In this document: positions 33,330 to 38,270 of the stretch, in pieces
Position numbering within the stretch: the first letter of the stretch is position 1
How the letters are laid out: each line of letters opens with the position of its first letter
Assembly (NCBI GenBank): GCA_020696855.1
Contig: JAJFMT010000015.1
Span: 1-38,270, forward strand
Source: Pseudobdellovibrio sp.
GTDB lineage: Bacteria; Bdellovibrionota; Bdellovibrionia; Bdellovibrionales; Bdellovibrionaceae
Length of the DNA stretch: 38,270 bases
Direction: 5' to 3'
The notes under the pieces: generated by a model
Databases searched by the model: none
What the model was told of the DNA's origin: nothing
What the model saw: the letters and a program-made list of their open reading frames with translations, nothing else
Position numbers and translations under genes: made by a program

Positions 33330-33524
33330 GTGCCACTACCCCTTGTTTCAGTCCAAAGGCGATGCAGAAGTTATTCCAGAATTTTAGGGTTCTAATTCAA
33401 TATATGAGAATTGATTCAAGGATTTACGGTGAAAAACCTGCAGCAAACGCAAATGAGAGCCTTGTGTAAAAAGATCTGACACTTCAAAAGTGGTTGCTTC
33501 GGCCGGCCGAGATTGAATTAGGTT
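33330..33524. other. Intergenic region with a 12-bp palindrome
   Basis: A 195-base gap between the membrane-protein gene start and the pcnB-like stop. It holds a perfect 12-bp palindrome TCGGCCGGCCGA (33499-33510) and the small repeat CACTT/AAGTG. No ORF with good signals, tRNA or clear terminator is visible. It probably contains the membrane-protein promoter. Confidence 0.5.
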
Positions 33525-34721
33525 TTACTGATTGAAGCGGTCAAATTCGTATTCCCAGAACACATAATCCGCCACGCTTAACTGCTGAGTCAGGAGACCC
33601 AGCTTCAGCGAAAGCCAAAAAGCTGTATGAGAAACCAAAGACCGCTGGCGTTTTTCACCGCGTTTTTTGTAAGAAGGGATGTTCTGAAGAGGCCGGATAA
33701 AATGCATCGCCTGAACAAAGGCTCCGACTTCAGCTTTGAAAACGCCAAGTTCATCTCTGCAGAAAAGTAAAAACTTCTCGTTATCAACCAGCTTGTCGAT
33801 TTGAACCGGATGTTTCTCTGTCGACCACAAAAACGAAACTAAAATGGCGGCCATCAACTCAGTCGTATCGCTTAAATTAATTCCGTAATAATCAAACTGC
33901 CGGATGTAATGTAAGAAATGTTCGCGTTCATCATCATGAGTAAACATTTTATGAAAACTAGGAAGAATAACTTCAAAAATTCCCAGATCAAAAAGTTCCA
34001 TCAAAGCCTGGTCAGCATCCGGAAGCCTGAAAAATTTAATCCACTCTTCACGGATTCGCGGAGCCGCTGCTCTTCTGAGTTCAGTCTTCAGCAAATTAAG
34101 CTGCAGCCGCAATTCGGGCTCTATGCTGAATTTTAATTTTTGTGAAAGCCTCACAGCGCGAAGCATGCGAATCGGATCTTCAATCAGGCGTTCTCTCGGC
34201 GGGCCGATCATGCGAAGTACGCGTCCGTGAATATCCAGTAAACCTTTGCAATGATCGACTATGACGTTATCGATCGGATCGTAGTAAAGTGAGTTCACCG
34301 TAAAGTCGCGGCGAAATGAATCCTCTTCGATGTTACCGAAAAAATTTTCTTCAATGAGGCGGCGGTCCTCTTCGCCGGTGGTTTCAAGTTCTTCGCTTGT
34401 AGCCGCGCGCCTGAAGGTTGCAATTTCATAAATGGCATCACCGCGGCGGGCATGAACCAGTTTAAAACGGCGCCCAATAATGAATGCGTTTGAAACTTTC
34501 TTCTTAACTTCCTGAGGAGACGCATTAGTTGCGATATCGAAATCTTTTGGCTTTAAACCCACTAGCAAATCGCGGACTCCGCCCCCAACAAGATAGGCCT
34601 GAAATTTGGAATCTTTCAATTTCTTAACGATTTGGACTGCGTGATGATCAATCGAATTAGCCTGGCGAACTAATTTTTCTGTGTAGTAATCTTTAAGCCG
34701 GGCAAATTCCGCATTGGTCAT
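33525..34721 (-). CDS. pcnB: Poly(A) polymerase-type nucleotidyltransferase (PcnB family)
   Basis: Class II template-independent nucleotidyltransferase, 398 residues. It probably adds poly(A) to RNA 3' ends. The head domain has AYLVGGGVRDLLVGLKPKDFDIAT (42-65, catalytic Asp60 and Asp62), IGRRFKLVHARRGDAIYEIATFRR and the block FRRDFTVNSLYYDP, followed by a neck with RLIEDPIRMLRAVRLS. The IGRRF and RRDFTVN phrases point to PcnB rather than CCA-adding enzyme. The C-terminal part is short and basic (YKKRGEKRQRSL). No Shine-Dalgarno sequence is apparent. It is divergent from the alpha/beta hydrolase at 34770. A CCA-adding role cannot be fully excluded. Confidence 0.9.
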   Translation of the reverse strand: MTNAEFARLKDYYTEKLVRQANSIDHHAVQIVKKLKDSKFQAYLVGGGVRDLLVGLKPKDFDIATNASPQEVKKKVSNAFIIGRRFKLVHARRGDAIYEIATFRRAATSEELETTGEEDRRLIEENFFGNIEEDSFRRDFTVNSLYYDPIDNVIVDHCKGLLDIHGRVLRMIGPPRERLIEDPIRMLRAVRLSQKLKFSIEPELRLQLNLLKTELRRAAAPRIREEWIKFFRLPDADQALMELFDLGIFEVILPSFHKMFTHDDEREHFLHYIRQFDYYGINLSDTTELMAAILVSFLWSTEKHPVQIDKLVDNEKFLLFCRDELGVFKAEVGAFVQAMHFIRPLQNIPSYKKRGEKRQRSLVSHTAFWLSLKLGLLTQQLSVADYVFWEYEFDRFNQ

Positions 34722-34769
34722 TCTTATTTTTTAATTGAGCATCGTTTTCAAGTCGAGTAATTAAGTGAG

Positions 34770-35588
34770 GTGCACATCGATAATTTTCATCATTACATTT
34801 TAGGGGCCAATTCAGAACAGCGGATTGTTTTCGTACATGGCCTTATGGCCTTTGCCGCCAACTGGAGAAAAATTGCCAACAAGCTTGAAGGCAAATACCA
34901 GTGTTTGATCTACGATCAACGAGGCCACGGCCGCTCGATGAAGCCGCAATCCGCCTATAAGCCGGCGGATTTTGCTGAAGACTTATACAAAATTACACAA
35001 GATCTCGGCTGGGACAGCTTTCATCTTGTCGGACACTCAATGGGCGGACGGGTAGCGATGGTGTTTACTCACACTTACCCTGAAAAAGTTAAAACTTTAT
35101 GTATTGAAGACATGGGGGCCGATGTTAACCCTGAGAGCTACAAGTATTACGAAAAAATGCTGAATATTGTGCCAACTCCGTTCAATACAAAAGATGAAAT
35201 GAAAGCCTTTTTCCAAAATGACTTTCTGACTCTTTTTACTCCGCATGAGCCGGCTCAGGTTTTGTTAACTTTTCTGCAGGCTAATATCGAAGAAAAAGAA
35301 GACGGCTTGTATGATTGGAAGTTTTCTAAGCAGGCTGTCATTGATATCGTAAGAGAAGGCCACAAGAAAGATTATTGGCTAGAGGTCAGCTCGTTTAAAA
35401 TGCCTGTTCTTCTTGTTCGCGGTGAAAATTCGCATGTTTTAAAGGCTGATGAATTTGAAAAAATGCAGATGGTGAACCCAATGATTACCGGCGCCGAGAT
35501 CAAGGGCGCAGGCCACTGGGTTCATTACGAAAAATATGAAGAATTCACTCAGATTCTGGATAGTTTTATCAGTACCCATTTAAAATGA
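34770..35588 (+). CDS. Alpha/beta hydrolase
   Basis: Cytoplasmic hydrolase of 272 residues without a signal peptide. Motifs are FVHGLMAFAANWRKI (oxyanion region), YDQRGHGRS, nucleophile Ser in LVGHSMGGRVAM, and catalytic His in GAGHWVHYE; the acid residue is probably in RGENSHVL. It resembles esterases of the YbfF/epoxide-hydrolase type, but the substrate is not readable. The start GTG at 34770 has GAGG directly abutting it, too close for a normal ribosome site, so the start is uncertain; the sequence before HHYILGANSEQRIVF is short either way. It is followed by the helicase gene after 92 bases. Confidence 0.85.
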   Translation: MHIDNFHHYILGANSEQRIVFVHGLMAFAANWRKIANKLEGKYQCLIYDQRGHGRSMKPQSAYKPADFAEDLYKITQDLGWDSFHLVGHSMGGRVAMVFTHTYPEKVKTLCIEDMGADVNPESYKYYEKMLNIVPTPFNTKDEMKAFFQNDFLTLFTPHEPAQVLLTFLQANIEEKEDGLYDWKFSKQAVIDIVREGHKKDYWLEVSSFKMPVLLVRGENSHVLKADEFEKMQMVNPMITGAEIKGAGHWVHYEKYEEFTQILDSFISTHLK

Positions 35589-35680
35589 TGTTGGCCTAAA
35601 TGGCTATATGCGCAAAGTTTCCTCATAGTGCCCTTCATGCGTGACAGCAACTCTCTGATCTAATAATTAACTAGTCCATA

Positions 35681-37402
35681 ATGAAGTACTCTGAATTGAA
35701 TCTAGATCCCCGGCTAAATTCGGCCATCGAAAAATTGAACTACACGGAAGCAACCGCCATCCAAGAGCAAACAATCCCGCACATTCTCGCGGGTAAAGAT
35801 GTGGCAGGCCTTGCACAAACCGGAACAGGAAAAACCGCTGCGTTTTTAATTCCTCTCATCGAAAGAATTTTAAGAACCAGCGATGATCCTGCTCATGAGC
35901 GCGCCTTTAAAAACTGGAATGCCAGAAGTTTCATTCTGATTCTTGTGCCAACGCGCGAACTGGCTGACCAGATTAACGAGAATGTCGGTAAGATAGCGTT
36001 CGGAACAGGTCTAAAAAGTTATCCGCTTTATGGCGGCACCGGTTACGAAAAACAAAAAGAAGCGTTGCTATCAGGCCTTCAGTTCGTAGTGTCAACTCCG
36101 GGCCGCTTAATTGACCTGTATAAAGAAAATCATGTCGACCTTAAACAGGTTGCTGCGATTATTTTTGATGAAGCAGACCGCATGTTTGACATGGGCTTTA
36201 AAGACGACATGAAGTACATCCTTTCGCGCGTACCTCGCGAAAGACAGTTTCTTGTATTCAGTGCGACTTTAAATTTTGATGTTTTAAATACCGCTTATCA
36301 ATTCGGCGCTGAGCCGGTTGAAATCAACATCAGCCGTGACCAGGCTAAAGCCGAAAATGTGAAAGATGTTATTCTTCACGTCGGTCAGGAAGAAAAACCG
36401 CAATTCTTGCTTTCGATTATTAAAAAAGAAAATCCGAAGCAGACGATGATCTTTACTAACTTCAAGCATAACGTGGACCGTTTAGCGAAGTTTTTAATGG
36501 ATAACGGAATTCCTGCTATGGGAATTTCAAGTTTGATGAACCAAAGCCAGCGAAACAACGTCATCGAAAAATTCAAAGCTGAAAATGATCATAACGTTTT
36601 GGTTGCAACAGATGTTGCCGCCCGCGGTCTTGATATCAACGGGGTAGACCTGGTTGTAAATTTTGAAATGCCACAGGATGCAGAGTCTTATGTTCACCGT
36701 ATCGGCCGTACCGGCCGTGCGGGTAACGAAGGTAAAGCGTTTTCTCTGATTTCTGACCGCGATGTTGAATCGCTTGGAAGAGTTGAAGAGTATACAAAAA
36801 AGAAAATCGAAGTGCTCTTTATGGAAGACTCTGAGTTATTAAAAGATTTTAAACCGCTTCAATCTGAAGACAATGTTTTCAAACGCCGAAGCGATGGTCC
36901 CCGTGACAGCCGCGGCCCTCGCGGCAGAGGCGGCGACCGCGGTGACAGAGGCGGCAGACCGGATCGCAAAGACCGCGGCCCGCGTCCACCTCGCGGTGAC
37001 AGACCGGAAAATAACCGGGGCGACAGGCCGGAAAACCAAAACGCGAGTCGTGCTGAAGGCGCTGATCAACAGCGTTCGCAAGCACCTCGTGGTGAAGGCG
37101 CAGAAGGCCGTCCACAGCACGCGAAACCCCATGGTCAGCGTCCACCCCGTCATCAGCATAAAGATCAGAACCGTGAACACAAACACGGTGACCGGCCAAG
37201 ACAAGGACAGGGCGGTAATAAACCACGTCCACAGCACGCTAACGGCAGCCAGCCGCGTTCAAACGAAGCGGCTCATGCTAGGCCTTCACAGCCGGCTCAA
37301 AGCCGCAACTTCCGCAGCAATGCCCGTGGCGGTCAGGCTAAAACAGCGCCGAAATCTATCGGCGATAAAGTAAAATCATTCTTTCAAAAGATTTTTGGAT
37401 AA
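35681..37402 (+). CDS. DEAD-box RNA helicase with long RGG-like tail
   Basis: ATP-dependent RNA helicase of 573 residues. The Q motif region (ATAIQEQTIP) is followed by AQTGTGKT (45-52), PTREL (90-94), GG, TPGR, DEAD (163-166) and SAT (194-196), then TDVAARGLDI and HRIGRTGR (339-346). The core resembles the RhlE/RhlB type. From about residue 400 to 555 it is a disordered tail rich in Arg, Gly, Asp, Pro, Gln and His, with RGG-, GDR- and RPE-type repeats. It ends in a short amphipathic segment (SIGDKVKSFFQKIFG). A GTGACA/AATAAT promoter-like pair lies upstream with a short gap. There is no clear ribosome site. The tail probably binds RNA or promotes condensates. Confidence 0.95.
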   Translation: MKYSELNLDPRLNSAIEKLNYTEATAIQEQTIPHILAGKDVAGLAQTGTGKTAAFLIPLIERILRTSDDPAHERAFKNWNARSFILILVPTRELADQINENVGKIAFGTGLKSYPLYGGTGYEKQKEALLSGLQFVVSTPGRLIDLYKENHVDLKQVAAIIFDEADRMFDMGFKDDMKYILSRVPRERQFLVFSATLNFDVLNTAYQFGAEPVEINISRDQAKAENVKDVILHVGQEEKPQFLLSIIKKENPKQTMIFTNFKHNVDRLAKFLMDNGIPAMGISSLMNQSQRNNVIEKFKAENDHNVLVATDVAARGLDINGVDLVVNFEMPQDAESYVHRIGRTGRAGNEGKAFSLISDRDVESLGRVEEYTKKKIEVLFMEDSELLKDFKPLQSEDNVFKRRSDGPRDSRGPRGRGGDRGDRGGRPDRKDRGPRPPRGDRPENNRGDRPENQNASRAEGADQQRSQAPRGEGAEGRPQHAKPHGQRPPRHQHKDQNREHKHGDRPRQGQGGNKPRPQHANGSQPRSNEAAHARPSQPAQSRNFRSNARGGQAKTAPKSIGDKVKSFFQKIFG

Positions 37403-37427
37403 TAATTCTTAAAAATTATTTGGTATT

Positions 37428-37459
37428 AAAAAAGCTGAGCAAAAAACTCAGCTTTTTTT
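37428..37459. terminator. Strong bidirectional rho-independent terminator
   Basis: GCTGAG (37434-37439), a 7-base loop and CTCAGC (37447-37452) are flanked by an A-run and seven T (37453-37459). The paired tracts extend the stem. It ends the helicase transcript and, on the other strand, overlaps the dacB stop codon. Confidence 0.95.
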
Positions 37460-38270
37460 ATTTCAGCTTCGTAGGCGGCTGAACAAGATCCAGCGGGCTT
37501 TCTTTGTCGAACGGAAGAAAGCTTTTCGGAACATACTGATCAAGATTACTTTTCTTTTTGCCTTGTACACGGCTGATAATCCAGTCACGGATTTTGCCGT
37601 AAGCCATTTTGCGGTCAGCAGGGGTTTGCTCAACATCAAAACTGGTGTGAAAAAATGTATTCTCATTTTCGGTCGAAATCATGCCGGCAAGAGCGATGGT
37701 ATCAGCTACCGAGCCAGTTTTGGCAATAAGGGCGCCGTTGGTATCATCGGTTCCGTAGATCTGAGTTACCGTGCTGTTACCGTCGGCCGCGGCGTCTTTT
37801 CCGGCGACAGCCATTATGTGTTTGAACTCTAAGCCCTGCTGAGAAAGCGCCTGGCGTAGATCCGCCATCATTTCAACAACAGAACGGCAAGAAGCTTTAT
37901 TATAAAGTTTTACATTGCCCTGGAATATAGGGTAACCGGAGCCATTGTAAATTTTGATTTCTTCAAGAGGGATTTCGGGAAACTTAATTTTGAAAAATTG
38001 TTCGTAACTGAAGCTTTGCGCAAGCTTCGCGAAGAACATCTGAGCCGCAAAGTTATGAGAGTTGCGGTTCATTTCTTTTAAGTTGCGGTGAAGCGCCGAT
38101 GAAGACAATGAATAAGTTTTGGTCTGTGCCGTTTTTACGAAATCTTTTTTTGCCAGGTAGTGAATGTCTTTGATCGTGAGCGTAAGACTTCTCGGTAAAA
38201 CTAAATTTTCTAATGCCAGAACACGCGCGTTCAGCGCCGAAAGATTTTGATTGATTGTCGTCGTATCACG
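37458..38270 (-). CDS. dacB: D-alanyl-D-alanine carboxypeptidase/endopeptidase, PBP4 type (C-terminal part)
   Basis: Penicillin-binding protein of the S13 family that cuts murein crosslinks or trims the terminal D-Ala; 270 residues of its C-terminal part are visible. The frame is open to the window's right edge, so the N-terminus with the SxxK catalytic Ser lies outside. The second active-site motif SxN is SHN (71-73 of the fragment, in NRNSHNFAAQM). The third motif KTG lies in AKTGSVADTIALAG. The phrase NGSGYP and the AVAGKD stretch are family-typical. The internal TTG at 38108 is not a real start; coding continues upstream. Periplasmic location is inferred from the family. Confidence 0.92.
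   Translation of the reverse strand, partial: RDTTTINQNLSALNARVLALENLVLPRSLTLTIKDIHYLAKKDFVKTAQTKTYSLSSSALHRNLKEMNRNSHNFAAQMFFAKLAQSFSYEQFFKIKFPEIPLEEIKIYNGSGYPIFQGNVKLYNKASCRSVVEMMADLRQALSQQGLEFKHIMAVAGKDAAADGNSTVTQIYGTDDTNGALIAKTGSVADTIALAGMISTENENTFFHTSFDVEQTPADRKMAYGKIRDWIISRVQGKKKSNLDQYVPKSFLPFDKESPLDLVQPPTKLK

Noticed and set aside
36839..37373. Several long open frames on both strands over the helicase tail
   Set aside because: They arise from the GC-rich repetitive codons of the RGG-like tail, have no ribosome sites and contain low-complexity protein.
1..38270. Prophage, IS element, CRISPR array, tRNA or rRNA genes
   Set aside because: I found no transposase, integrase, phage structural gene, spaced direct-repeat array or tRNA/rRNA-like sequence.

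Overview
The window (about 45% GC by eye) looks like the chromosome of a Bdellovibrio-type bacterium (Bdellovibrionota). The main clue is the lexA promoter. It carries a long perfect palindrome whose core is TTAC-N3-GTAA, the LexA box known from Bdellovibrio bacteriovorus. A small lipoprotein with an FQNC-type lipobox, many exported hydrolases and the general gene content agree with this. It is ordinary, densely packed core genome. I see no phage, IS element, CRISPR array, tRNA or rRNA. No gene-free stretch exceeds 300 bases; the longest is 33330-33524.

Left part (1-9657): the N-terminal part of lon (cut by the window edge), an orphan phosphonate-type binding lipoprotein, lexA, a tiny lipoprotein, an M14 murein-peptidase-like protein, an acidic protein with a ribosome-hibernation-factor-like tail, ung, a small beta-barrel protein, and an ABC-F ATPase that overlaps an SGNH-type acyltransferase.

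Middle left (9705-15543): an oligopeptide ABC transporter without its ATPases (binding protein plus two permeases), a secreted protein with four 29-residue cysteine repeats, another small exported protein, a strong bidirectional terminator, and a eukaryotic-type NADP isocitrate dehydrogenase.

Centre (15649-26933), the most interesting part: a chorismate island. A tightly overlapping operon aroB-aroA-aroKDE-aroC encodes shikimate steps 2-7. The third gene is a shikimate kinase / type I dehydroquinase / shikimate dehydrogenase fusion, so the enzyme order B-A-K-D-E is exactly that of the fungal and protist AROM pentafunctional polypeptide. Step 1 (a short DAHP synthase) follows on the opposite strand with ubiE/menG and an endonuclease I gene. 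It diverges from menF-menD-menH, which commit chorismate to menaquinone. The seven-step shikimate pathway and four menaquinone enzymes therefore lie within 11.3 kb.

Right part (26966-38270): a lipid-anchored trypsin-like protease, proline iminopeptidase and adenosine deaminase (overlapping), a divergent transketolase, an unrecognised membrane protein, a poly(A) polymerase-type nucleotidyltransferase, an alpha/beta hydrolase, a DEAD-box helicase with a long RGG-like tail, a strong terminator, and the C-terminal part of a PBP4-type (DacB) carboxypeptidase.

A recurring regulatory theme is genes with no Shine-Dalgarno sequence whose predicted -10 box lies only 5-9 bases before the start codon (the orphan binding protein, lexA, aroB, transketolase). 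This suggests leaderless mRNAs.
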